This document shows positions 1-24,300 of a DNA stretch of 64,000 nucleotides, one piece after another. Every line of letters begins with the position of its first letter. Within the stretch, counting starts at the first letter, position 1. The DNA is from Rachycentron canadum. Lineage: Eukaryota > Chordata > Actinopteri > Carangiformes > Rachycentridae. The DNA lies in assembly GCA_038496675.1 (NCBI GenBank), contig CM076650.1, forward strand, positions 13,086,391 through 13,150,390, written 5' to 3'. The position numbers and the translations under genes were made by a program. The notes under the pieces were generated by a model, which searched no databases, was not told where the DNA came from, and saw only the letters and a program-made list of their open reading frames with translations.

Positions 1-3862
<3,862 letters not shown>

Positions 3863-4290
3863 ACATCAGTTCACCCCAACAGTCACACAACACACACAAC
3901 ATATTCCTCTTTCAACCTTATTGTTGGTGAAAAGTCAGTATATGCCTACTGCTAAAAGGGAGGTTTGTTGAGCCTCTGGTACAAAATTGTGTGGAAGAAA
4001 TTCAATGATAAATCATTCCAAACTCAAACGGATCATTCCATACGTTTCATGTTCAATAGCATTTCTCCAAACATTTCAGAGGCAGTTGTGTGTATACTGT
4101 ATGTGCACAGTCTGTTTCAAAGGAACACCATTAGTGAGAGTCTACTTTCTTACTGTATTTACTATATAATAATTATTATTGGTAAATTTCAAATTTTGAT
4201 ACTATATTTTAAAATATTTTTATAAATCATCTTACTGTGTTAATCAATATGTCCTCTATATCAGTGACTGTTTACTAAAATGGCCAATGC

Positions 4291-4296
4291 AATAAA
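4291..4296 (+). terminator. ugdh: UGDH poly(A) signal
   Basis: A canonical AATAAA lies about 430 bases after the UGDH stop and is the first one seen downstream. The 3863-4290 stretch is AT-rich with no open coding sequence, so it is read as 3' UTR. The exact cleavage site cannot be placed. Confidence 0.6.
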
Positions 4297-4481
4297 ATGT
4301 GATGTCCTTAATTTGTGTCTGTTATTTATTCAAAACTGAAAACCAACAGTGAAAACCAGCAAATGTGGACTGAGGAGGTTTTATTCTATAAATATACATT
4401 TAACAATTGTCTTAACAGTCAGTGTGCAAAATAAATGTACATCGTTCTTGTATGCATAAAAATTACATTTTAGCACATTAG

Positions 4482-4595
4482 GAAAAGAACAGTTTGAGCC
4501 CAAATTGCTTCTTTAGATACACAATAATCAAAAGTTCCTCTTTTGATTATTGTATATCTGACAAGAGCTTAATTTGGGCCTGACTTGTTCTTTTC
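4482..4595. repeat. long imperfect hairpin between UGDH and LIAS
   Basis: A 114-bp inverted repeat is centred on the 5-base loop at 4535-4539. The inner arms (4515-4534 and 4540-4559) pair over 20 positions with one mismatch. Outer arm segments pair again: GCCCAAATT at 4498-4506 with AATTTGGGC at 4571-4579, and GAAAAGAAC at 4482-4490 with GTTCTTTTC at 4587-4595, with small bulges. It lies in the convergent 3' regions of UGDH and LIAS. It could be a small palindromic transposon (MITE), a 3'-UTR structure or a microRNA-like precursor; the sequence alone does not decide. Confidence 0.8.
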
Positions 4596-4990
4596 AACTG
4601 AGTCCTTTGCAGGCATCCTCAGTCCTCAGAAAAAACCTTCTTGCTTGATTAAATCATTGGTTCTGAACCTGCAGACATCAAAGCACTCATAAACAGAGCA
4701 AGCTGTGAAAGGTCAGAAGCTCTTCACCTGAAGTCCAGGGCCCCTGGGGGGAGGGAGTTCATGGTGGATGTGATTTAAGGGCCCCTGAGGTTGAGAGATA
4801 GCAAATTAGAGCTACTGCTCACACCAGGTTGTATTTTCTTCTGGCAGAGTCATGTGGACAAAGTCTGCACCCCAGTTATCTACATATCTGCAGGCCTCTT
4901 CCTGCTCTTCTCTTTGATGTTCTCCTGCTGAAATGTATTGTAGACCTCTGGGTTGCCACAGATGGACTTGTTAATGCTGCTTCACCCTTA

Positions 4991-4996
4991 TTTATT
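4991..4996 (-). terminator. lias: candidate LIAS poly(A) signal
   Basis: On the minus strand this is AATAAA (TTTATT on the plus strand), about 170 bases past the LIAS stop. Further copies occur at 4380-4385 and 4325-4330. If one of those is used, the hairpin at 4482-4595 would be inside the LIAS 3' UTR. The rest of 4297-5162 holds no coding sequence that I can support. Confidence 0.4.
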
Positions 4997-5162
4997 GCCA
5001 CTTCTTTTAAATTGCACAGGTTGTAGCTACTCATTATGATAAATGTGTTTCCTGTGCTATGGGTTACAACAATGCATTGTGGTGCTGCGGGAATGTAAAT
5101 GTGTGCAGCTTAAAATGTATGTAAAAGTAATATGCAGAGCAGACTGTGGAAGCTGCTGGTTT

Positions 5163-10322
<5,160 letters not shown>

Positions 10323-11040
10323 GACATTAGTTCGCAGGCGACTGTCATTAGCCACAAAAACCCTCGACGTGCGGTTGCTTTGGTCTAATGCTCATGCTGT
10401 ATTCACGTGACGTCCGCAGAGTCAGTAAAAATGAAAACCTCATTGGGACGACGAATAAAATCTGGCAACAGCATTACTTGGTTAAAAATAAAAATGGTAA
10501 AACAGCACAATGGAAGTTGCAGACAATAGAGGTGACAGAGGAAACAAGAAAACGCGTAGTGATTGTTTAAGAAGATGAATGAACTCGGTTACGGATGGTG
10601 TGTTTGGTTTGACCTATAATGGCATTGGATTTCATTTCAATGCAAGTGCCAACAATGGAGCCATTTCTTGTCTTTTAAAGACAATCCCGTGGTTTATTTC
10701 ACTCGAGAGCAGTGACAAGTTCAGGATACGTCCGATCAAACATATATGTTTTTTTCATATGTTTTTTTTTTTTTTTTGCCCCAACTCGGATTGCATTTGT
10801 CCAATATGAATTGAACGCAGCAGAGCTGAGTTGAAGTCAGTGCATCCAATTTCGCCGGATAACGAAACAACGTCCATATTTCCTCTTGGCATTTGCTCCC
10901 AATTTCACTTTTAAGTTGTTCGGCGCCATGTTTGACGCGAGTTTCACGTTTAGACGCGTCAACAGCTTGCGATCATCTCGACGATCGTCTGTTAATGTCT
11001 GATGACGACACGTACGTGCTCTACAACAGCGTCGTGACGT
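10323..11040. promoter_or_regulatory. head-to-head LIAS / RPL9 promoter region
   Basis: The two genes are transcribed away from this roughly 700-bp gap. Near LIAS is an E-box CACGTG (10404-10409) overlapping a TGACGTC CRE-like site (10408-10414). CpG-bearing sequence concentrates at 10855-11040, with another GTGACGTC element just before the RPL9 start site. The middle part (10410-10850) is AT-rich, with a T run at 10758-10777. Separate start regions for the two genes seem likelier than one shared core promoter; that is inference. Confidence 0.6.
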
Positions 11041-11073
11041 CCTTCCTTCTTCCTTTCCTCTGCTACCGGCGAG
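11041..11073 (+). other. rpl9: RPL9 non-coding exon 1 with 5'-TOP-like start
   Basis: A pyrimidine tract (CCTTCCTTCTTCCTTTCCTC) is followed by CTACCGGCGAG and the donor GTGAGG at 11074. Ribosomal protein mRNAs of vertebrates begin with a C and an oligopyrimidine (TOP) tract that couples translation to mTOR, which fits here. The exact first base is not certain. Intron 1 (11074-11678) is CpG-rich at its start. Confidence 0.7.
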
Positions 11074-11679
11074 GTGAGGATATCTGAGAAACTGTTCCCG
11101 TGGCTTTATCTAACTCCATCTGTGGCAATTAAACATGTTTTTGTCTTAGTTCTTAATCGTCAGACACAGTCAGCTCCCTGTTTCATAACGCGGGCTGTAT
11201 TTTGACTTTATTTTAGGTTTGCGATGAGATATATTAGTAGTTTTCCGCCGCCTGTTTTCAGGCCCGACGCTGCCTTGGGCCTCAGCGGGTTCAGCAACGT
11301 TGTGTAGAAAAGACGGACTTCAGTTCACAACCGTTGTCATTTACGGCCACTATCGTGTTGGAAAAGTTAAACTGTATCGTCACGACACGTGAAACACCGG
11401 CCCGTTTGCCTAAAGTAGCTCCACGTTAGCATTAGCGCTAGTTTAGCTATCGCAGTGTGGCTGTATTGAGTTTGACACTGAGCTCATTTCAACCAGAAAC
11501 CAGCGTAAACATGAGACCACGCTTTATAGTCTAGCATGTTAGATGTCACTGTACCTCTGCACAACCTGCCTGCACAGTTGAACTGTGTCTGAAACTCTAC
11601 AGCCAGTTAGATGAAGTTGTCACATATGAGGTGTCTACAGGCTTCACAGCATTAAACACGTTATTTGTCTCTTTGCAGA

Positions 11680-15385
<3,706 letters not shown>

Positions 15386-16334
15386 AAGTTGCACCTGCAG
15401 TTGTAGAGGTTAGACAATGCCGTCGAACCCTCGTGGCCTACAGGGGAGCCCTCCTGTTTCCTTTGCATGTTCCTTACACTGTCTGTCTTTGTAAAGGCAT
15501 GTTTCTTTTTCTTTCTCCTGTCCCAGAGGTGTCTGCAATTTCAAGTTTTTCTGCAAAGCATTGTGGCTCTTTACTTTTTCAAACTGTATATTTTCATGTT
15601 AGGGCAGGGCAATATGACTGAAAACAACACACTGTTTTCCAGTTAATCTGACAGATTAATTGAAACTATTTTTATAATTTTCCAAAACTAAAGCAACAGT
15701 CGTACAAAACAATTCAGTCAGTTCATATTACAAAGAAAAGTATTGAAATGAGAACCAGCAAATGATTGCCATTAGATTGAAAGAATTTATTTATTTATTT
15801 TATTTTATTTTTTTAGATACAAATAATTTTTTAGCTCTAACGTTTATCTGACATCAAAATGATTCTCATCAGATACTGACATGAATCTTTTTTTTTTTTT
15901 CTAAAATGGAAAAACCAGTTGAACTCTTGTCTTTCTGGTCATGTAGAGGTTGAGTTTTCACTTGTGATTTGTTACAAAAGAATCTAATGACATATCACAA
16001 CATGGCAGCTGTAGGCTATACATGGAGACATGTATACGTGGGTAACTTTAATCTTAAATTGCAATTTGCATGCACTGAGTCCGATTGCAAATCTTGAACT
16101 CTTGCCCAGTCCTATGTGTTGTGTTGGATGCCTCGTTTTTGATTTTTAGTTTAATGTCAATCACAGCATGCATCTAAAATCTAAGATGAGAAATCTTTTT
16201 ATTCATCTTATTCTCTGAAGCAGTCCCCTCTTTAATAGTGCTCATGTAATGCTGCCAGGCTCTGCTAAATTTAACATGTTGTGGTAATACAACTGTTTCA
16301 TTGAAACTTCTTCCTGTCTGGTGCATGTCATTAA

Positions 16335-16466
<132 letters not shown>

Positions 16467-16491
16467 ATATTCACCATGTTCTCTTATGACC

Positions 16492-16497
16492 AATAAA
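16492..16497 (+). terminator. rpl9: RPL9 poly(A) signal
   Basis: AATAAA 26 bases after the stop of the second terminal exon, the tight spacing usual for ribosomal protein genes. Another AATAAA at 16462-16467 overlaps the stop codon itself. Confidence 0.75.
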
Positions 16498-16574
16498 TTA
16501 CCAACTTTTCCAATTCATCTCTCCTGATTGTTTGTCAGCTTCATTTGATTTGCTCATCTGTAGGTTGGGTTGTG

Positions 16575-16605
<31 letters not shown>

Positions 16606-17346
16606 AAAACAGCATTTGTGAATTTGTTTGACAAGTATAACAATGCAGGATGATCAAAAAGGAGCAGTAACAAAAACATCAAGGGAAATTGAGATGGCAA
16701 AAATCACAATCTGGGGCAACTGATGAACCTGTGGCTGCATTCTGTTCAAATTTGTAGTGTGAATGTGAATAACCAGGAAAAACTAATCAAACCACTCATT
16801 CAAGACAAGTAGTTTATATTTGACTGCCTCTATAAACCAGCCTTCAATCAGACTTGACTAATCCCAGTCTCTTCTGCTTGTTTTATTATGAGGTTAAAGC
16901 AAAGATGCATCAGTCAATGCTGTGAACAAGAGCTCAGTCCCTAATCTCTAGTAACTATCATATATACAGTAGATAAATGTCTCTCACTGGTATTAATTCA
17001 ATTTGCCCTCAAAATTAAGATGGTAATAATTTGGAGTCTACTTTTTTGTTTACTTTGAAATGTCAGATTTCCACCACTTTGATCCAGTATCTTAATAAAA
17101 GGATTACCATGAAAGGTGGATTCTAGTCGGTTACTTCTAGCATTAAAGGGAGGTTCAGATTTTTATTTTGAGTTGAAATGTTTAATGTATCTTGGCAGCC
17201 AATGGATAGACTGATGGTTGCATGACAGACATTCATGTTCCCCTGAGGATGATGTTTCACTCAGTGTGTATCATTAGGTCTAATACGAATCTGTCCAATA
17301 CTTTGGTTCATGACAAAATACCTGGTGCATGTGAGTATGGTCAACA
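16498..17346. other. RPL9-RFC1 intergenic stretch, no gene seen
   Basis: Contains a T homopolymer of about 28 bases (16575-16602) and then AT-rich unique-looking sequence. No open reading frame with family resemblance on either strand. KLB, which sits between RPL9 and RFC1 in mammals, is not here. Confidence 0.7.
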
Positions 17347-18161
17347 TGTCACCTGCTAAACATCAGCATGTACCAGTCACTGAGCAGTTAACTAACTAAT
17401 GTGTAAGGTGTGGTTGATGTAAATGAAGGCCTCTGTCAGGTCAGAAATCATTAGTGTCTTGTCACATGTTCCCAGCATCTGCATCCACCTTATGCCACCT
17501 TTAAGGGTTGGGAGGCAGTTCATTAAGATCTGTGGACATGAAATTCACCATTAATGAGAAAGAAACATCAAGTCAAATACACTCATTTAAACATCAATCT
17601 ACACTATAATTTCCCTATCGATACAACTCTGCATATCTACCCAAAATGACCTACAAACATAATCTACAAGATAGGAGATAAATTCACTGTAAAGCCTTGA
17701 ATGGTGAACGTTAACTTTTATATATATATATATATATACATATATATATAAGNTGTCACCTGCTAAACATCAGCATGTACCAGTCACTGAGCAGTTAACT
17801 AACTAATGTGTAAGGTGTGGTTGATGTAAATGAAGGCCTCTGTCAGGTCAGAAATCATTAGTGTCTTGTCACATGTTCCCAGCATCTGCATCCACCTTAT
17901 GCCACCTTTAAGGGTTGGGAGGCAGTTCATTAAGATCTGTGGACATGAAATTCACCATTAATGAGAAAGAAACATCAAGTCAAATACACTCATTTAAACA
18001 TCAATCTACACTATAATTTCCCTATCGATACAACTCTGCATATCTACCCAAAATGACCTACAAACATAATCTACAAGATAGGAGATAAATTCACTGTAAA
18101 GCCTTGAATGGTGAACGTTAACTTTTATATATATATATATATATATACATATATATATAAG
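17347..18161. repeat. near-exact 407-bp tandem duplication across a single N
   Basis: Copy 1 (17347-17752) and copy 2 (17754-18161) appear identical by eye apart from the length of the terminal (TA)n run, which is two bases longer in copy 2. They are separated by one ambiguous base at 17753. Lack of divergence and the N at the join suggest two overlapping contig ends that were not merged. Confidence 0.9.
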
Positions 18162-18224
18162 TGATGACAATGAGACATTTACTGAGCTGCAGATTCGTTA
18201 TTTTCTTTTTTTCTTGTTAATAAA

Positions 18225-18392
18225 CAAACAGACGCTGGTGACGTAGACGACGCACGCCGGGCTCACGGACCAGCTCCCGGTCGTTCGTCATCTCCAGGCG
18301 ACCGCAGAGTCCCGCTTCGCGCCAAGCGGCTGGTGCCTCTGAGTTGTCTGACAAATAACCTGACACGAAAACTGTGAGAAAACGGCCTCATA
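18225..18392 (+). promoter_or_regulatory. rfc1: RFC1 promoter and 5' leader
   Basis: A short CpG-rich, GC-rich patch directly before the RFC1 ATG. It contains TTCGCGCC (18316-18323), which resembles an E2F site. E2F control is known for replication genes, so this fits RFC1, but it is one motif match only. The transcription start is not defined. Confidence 0.55.
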
Positions 18393-21300
18393 ATGGTAAG
18401 TAACCGACGTTAAAACGTGCCGTTGCTGTGACTGTGAGCCACACACGTAAAGAAGGTTTAGCGAAGAGGAAGCGACGCCGCGCAGCTTTAGCAGCAGCTA
18501 AAGGGGATAAACTTAACAACCTGTTATTTTAAGTTGAAGCAGAAACACATGATGATCCTCTTCGTTCGTGTTGATATTTACCTGCTGTTCCTTTTAATGT
18601 GTTGTTTTTCTCCGTGGCCTCCATCAGAAAGTGAAACTCAAGAAACTCAAAAAAAAAAAAAAAATGTGTGCGTGTGTTGGTTTCATGCTGAACTTATCAT
18701 ACATGTGCACACAGGACATCAGGCGGTTCTTTGCACCGACTGCAGGGAAACTAGCCCCCAATGTAAACCTGCAAGCTGAGGAGAAGAAGAACAAGCCTCT
18801 GTCTCCAGACCAGGTGGTGAAGCAGAAAAAGAAAGACACCAACAAGGCAAGGAAATGAACTTGACATACTACATTTCCATCGAGATTATATTTTATAGTC
18901 TTTACACCTACATTTGACAAGTCTAAGTGTCCTGGTTTACATCCCCTTCCTGTGTTTTCTCTAATAATTTTTTTTGATGAATCTGAAAAGTGTTTTATAG
19001 TCTTTATCTTATCTGGGATAATTTAGACAAGATTTAACAAGTGATAAGTTAATTTAGACCTGATCTGATATTGTTACTAGAGCCTACTTTTTGATCAGCT
19101 CCAGGTCTGATGAGTATAAATTCTAAGTTGACAAGGTCTGTTGTTAATTTGTGTTAACATTTTTGTTATCGTAAATAAAACAAGTTTCACTAATGTAATA
19201 TATATTAAGGCTTTAAATTGGATTTCTAACAAACATTCACAGTAGGTGTATTTAAAAAAGAATTATTTGCTCCATATTGTTATTTATGTGTTCTTTAACA
19301 CTTTGTTTTCTTATCCCATTGATTCCTGAATTTCAAGATAACTTGTGCATCATTGCTGTTTTCTGTCTTCCTTATTGTAATGCTTTCTCTGTTTCATAGT
19401 TGTGTTGATCAAGGTTAATTTTTTTTTTTTTTTTTTTTTAGGTCAAAAGCCCCAAAAGTAACGAGAAACGCAAGGATAGTGAGAAAAAAAGAAAGAAGCG
19501 CGCAGTCATCGAGTCAGGTAAATGTGATTTAAAGCTGTTGTATGATTCCCCAAACTGGTAGCAACCAACGTTTATTTTCCTTATTGGTGGTTGAATTTGC
19601 CACAGCCAAGGTGAAGTATTTACATTCCTCCTTGTATCTAATCAGCACCTGCAATAATTATTTAAAAAATTTTAAATACAAAATTTTTATTTAAAAATTT
19701 TTTTTTTCAGCTTCTCAAATATGATAGTTTCCTGGATTTCTCTATTTTCTATTAAAGATTGAACTGAATATTTTTGGGCTTGGACTATTAGACAAAACAT
19801 GACAAAGACAATTTAAGACGTTTAAAGAACATTTGGACTCTTAAACAAACTTAAACAGTTTTTACCCATTTTTTGATATCTAGTAAACTAAACAGTTATT
19901 AGTTAATTGTGAAAATAATTTGCAAGTTAATCAATAGTAAAAATATCACAATGATTAGCTTCAACCCTAAGAGTCCAACACCCAAGACATTCACTTAGCA
20001 TTCAGATATCACAAAGAAAAGCACAAAATCCTCACATTTTTGAAGCAGCAAAAACGAATGGCTTTTTTTAGCTTTAAAATAGACAAAAATGATTTAAGTC
20101 ATGAAAATAGTTGCTCAATAATGTTCTATTGATCGCTGAATCAATATTAAATGTTATTTTTGAATTCTCTATTTTTCAAATCCAAATAAAGACAAAAATT
20201 ACATCAGCTTGTTCCATGAACTAGTAAAAATGTGTATGAAAATATGAAATTACTGATATTAACACAAATATAGTCCAATGAACAGCTAATAAAAGCTTCA
20301 ATTGTGGTTATTGTATTATTGTTTTTTTTGTTTGTTTGTTTGGTTTTTTTTTTAAAGATTGTCAGGGATTTATTTTTTGGGGGAAAAAAGTTAACACTTC
20401 ACATGTAGCCCTCATAGCGGACTTTTTTATCCAGCTGTGATTTACATCAGCATCAGCCTTTTTGCTCTTCACCTTCCCTGTGTCTTTTCTTTACCACATG
20501 GTCCTGTTTTTCTGTCCAGACTCGGAGGAGGAGCCAGTGACGAAGTCAAAGAAATCCCCCAAAGAGAAACAAAAGACCACAAAGACAACACCTCCCAAAA
20601 AAGATCCTGTGCAGTATGTCTCTGAAACAGGTGATAGTTTACCATCATACTGCAGACATGAGGCAATTAAATGATCTGCAAATAGATGGATCCAGCTTTA
20701 AGATGAGCAATGGTGTTTTGTTAATTTAGGATATTTCTCTTTTTTGTTTGTAGAATCCGACAGTGACAACTTTCAGTCCTTGAAGAAGGTTTCTAAAACT
20801 AAGCAGAACGACTCATCAAAACCGAAAAAGTCAGATGCAAGGAGTCCTCTTTCAGGGACCAAGCCTTCGGTCAAGCCGTCCTCCACACAGGGGAAAACTG
20901 GGGTGAAGTCTCCTCCGATGCCCGTCACCCCTAAGTCAGCCCCGCCTCCTCAGCCCAAACAAACTCCCACCTCAGTGTTGGACTACTTCGGCAGTGGGAC
21001 CATCCAGCGCTCAGACAAGAAGCTGGTAGCCAGCACCAAACGAAAGGCTGTGAGTCCTGACAAGTGATTAATCTCATGTACTGCTTTTAACCATAAAGTT
21101 CATGACTTTCCCTGAGTATCACCCACTGATTCCTTTATTGAGCTGTTATTTTCAGCCTTTTATTGCTGTTTTAAACAAGTGATTATTGTACAACAAACTG
21201 GCTTTGTAAAAACTCATCTCTTCACACTAACAGCCAACTCAGGACACAGAGGATCTGATCAGTGATGAGGAAATCGCCAGACAGCTGCTGATGGAAGAGG

Positions 21301-24300
21301 ACATGGAGGTATTACAAAATAGCTGCTCCTTCATTGAACTGAATCGCAGCTGAAACAAGTCAACTGACTGAAATTAATGTGTTCTTTTTCTACTGTTAGT
21401 TGGTTAAAAAAAGTAATTTAATGATGGACAAATTTTATTTATATACAAAAAGATTAACCTGAGAAAAAAATGTGCAGATTAATGGATAATGAAAAGAAGC
21501 GTTTAATGTCTTACCCAGTATGTCAGTCTGTTGGAGTATGACCTGTGGAGTCATTGTTTCCTACGTCTGAGAATAGTGTGAAAGTTTACAAGTTATGAAT
21601 CATTTGGAGAAATCCTGAAATTCTAGATTAGCATATTGTTTTTTTAAATACTTGAAAGAAAAAGCTCAATATGTGACTGTTCAGTTAAAACTTCTTACTG
21701 CTGCTACCCGTGGTTGAATTTGGCTGATTTTTCATTCTCATCTTTTTTTTTTTTTTCTTCTTCTGAATTTACTCAGCTGGAAAAGCAGGTCCATGAGGAT
21801 GAGGAGTTTGCCAGAACACTGGCCATGCTAGACAAGGAGCCACAGGCAAAGAAGGTAATGATTAAATGAAATTAGAAATGATAAGAAGGCAAACTCACTG
21901 ATGGTGTTAGTGGTTGTTAAATATATATTTGTGTCTCCTCACCCAGGCTCGTAAAGGCTCTGATGAAAAACAAGCCCCTGGCACAATTCCCAAAAAGAGC
22001 TGCACAGACTCTGCTGCTGGCAGCACGAGCAGCCCATCGAAGGCTGACCAGAGCATGTCAGAGGAAATGATCAGTCCATCTCCCAAGAAGAACACTGCCC
22101 CTGCCAAAGCCAGCTCCAAACTGGCCATGATGAAGAAGAAGGATGATGAGAAAAACGTAGAGCCAAAGAGCAAAACCCCCATTTCACCCACAAAAATTAA
22201 AACCTCTCCCAGAAAGAGGCCACTCACTTCCTCGAGCTCAGACATGAAGTTCACACCCAAAACAGGAACAACACCCACTGCACTTAAAACGTCTCCCAAG
22301 AAACCAGAGGTGAGCTTTGCAGATGCCTGATCTTTCAGATGAAATGTAACCTATCCAGATCATAATGGGTATAATCTATCGATTAATCTTTTTATTTATC
22401 CCCAAAGGCCAGTTGGTTGTGCAGCACTGAAACAGATACTCTGGATAAAATACAAAGGACAAAAACACATAATAAAACCATTAAAACAATTAAGAAAGCA
22501 AGTTAAATGTCCTGTCTCTCATCAGAGCACAAGCACAAGTCCAGATGATGCTGAGAAGAAGAGAGGCAACTCTTCAGCTTACAGGAACTATCTTAACAGA
22601 GATGGACCACGAGCTCTGGGCTCCAAGGAAATCCCACAGGTAACGATTCGCACATTGGTCTCATGGAAGAAGAGCTGCTGATCACCATCTTTTGTCTTCT
22701 TAGGATCTCTGATTGTTAACTGTGTTTTCCAGGGAGCAGAGAATTGTTTAGAGGGCTGTGTGTTTGTGTTGACGGGGGTCCTGGAGTCCATGGAAAGAGA
22801 TGACGCCAAAACCCTCGTTGAGCGTTATGGAGGCAAGGTCACGGGCAACGTCAGCAAAAAGACCACCTACCTGGTGCAGGGCAGGGACAGCGGCGCCTCG
22901 AAGCTGGAGAAGGTGACCATTAAACAATCAATCAATCTATTAATCATCTAGGTAGCAGGAGATGCAGATGAAAAGTCAAGGCTGCAAACCGCATACAATT
23001 ACACAATTATTGATATACAAGTCATTTATATATCAACGTTTTTTTTAAGTCACAGACAATAGAATAATAGAAATGTACAAGCAGCAGAAATCGCACCGAT
23101 TTGAGACTGTTTCTTTTTCCTGTCTCTTTCCTGTACCATTTCCCTGTATCTTTTCCAAATACACTTACAGCTGGGCTTTATACTCTGTTGTCTCGCTCTG
23201 CTCAGGCGGAGAGTTTTGGAACCACGATCCTGGATGAGGATGGTCTGTTGGAGCTGATCAGGACCAAACCTGGAAAGAAGTCCAAGTTTGAGATTGCTGC
23301 AGAGGCAGAGGTCAGTGCTCACAATATTGGAATATATTATACCATGTTGTTTACAGGGTAATTAGTAAACTTCAAATAGAATTAGCAAAAGACATGAATA
23401 AATGTATTCTAAATTATTATTAATATTAATTTATGAAATCTCCTAAATTTGTTTGATTTGAGACTTGACCTCAAGAAACTTGCTCTCGCAGCTGTAGCCA
23501 ACAAACCATTGTTTTGTTGTTGAAGAATAAAGACCACGCCGTTCTGTCTCTAAGTGATATTGACAAACACTCACTTGAAAGCCAGTTTGTGTGCTGCAAC
23601 TACTGTTTGTGTTCATTATTAATTAATATGACATTTGTTGTCTTGGTTTATCAATTAATCATTTAGTCTATAAGATTTCACAATATTGTGGAAAAAAAAA
23701 ATGTCAGACCCAGATGATGTAGTCATGTTGCTTACTTTGTTCAAACAACAGTCACTATAAAAAAAGCAGTTCCTCTTCAATTAATATTTGAACTATTTAC
23801 TTGAAAAATTATCCAAATAATCAACCATGAAATGTAATTACCACTTTGATGTTAAATCACTAATTCTAATCACCTACTATAAATTTAAGTATGGATTTTA
23901 TTTGGCTCTAACTGTTTTGGGATGTTGCCTTTTTCCTGCTCTGTCAATTAGAGCAAATCCTCAAAGACCAGAACACCACCCAGCCAGACATCAAAGGGAA
24001 CCCCCAAAGCCCAGAAGATCTCTCCCTCCAAGGGTAATTCCAGGTCTCCTCACACCCCAAGCCCATCAAAGACCGGCCAAGCACGAGGCCATGGTGGTAG
24101 GACCAGAGCTGGCGGCACTCCACCAGGGAGAGGCTCAGGTCACACGGCCCGGAGGGAGCTAGGCCTCTCCTCCTCCTCCTCCACTTGTCCAACATCCTCC
24201 CCATCAACTACTGGGGAGGATGATGCCAGTCTGCTGTGGGTGGACAAGTACCGGCCTCGCTCTCTGAAGACTGTGATTGGCCAGCAGGGTGACCAGAGCT

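Noticed and set aside
18534..18858. A longer RFC1 start upstream of exon 2, from ATG at 18631 or 18664
   Set aside because: The ATG at 18393-18395 spliced to 18715 gives the family start MDIRRFF; the other ATGs lead through an A-run of low complexity.
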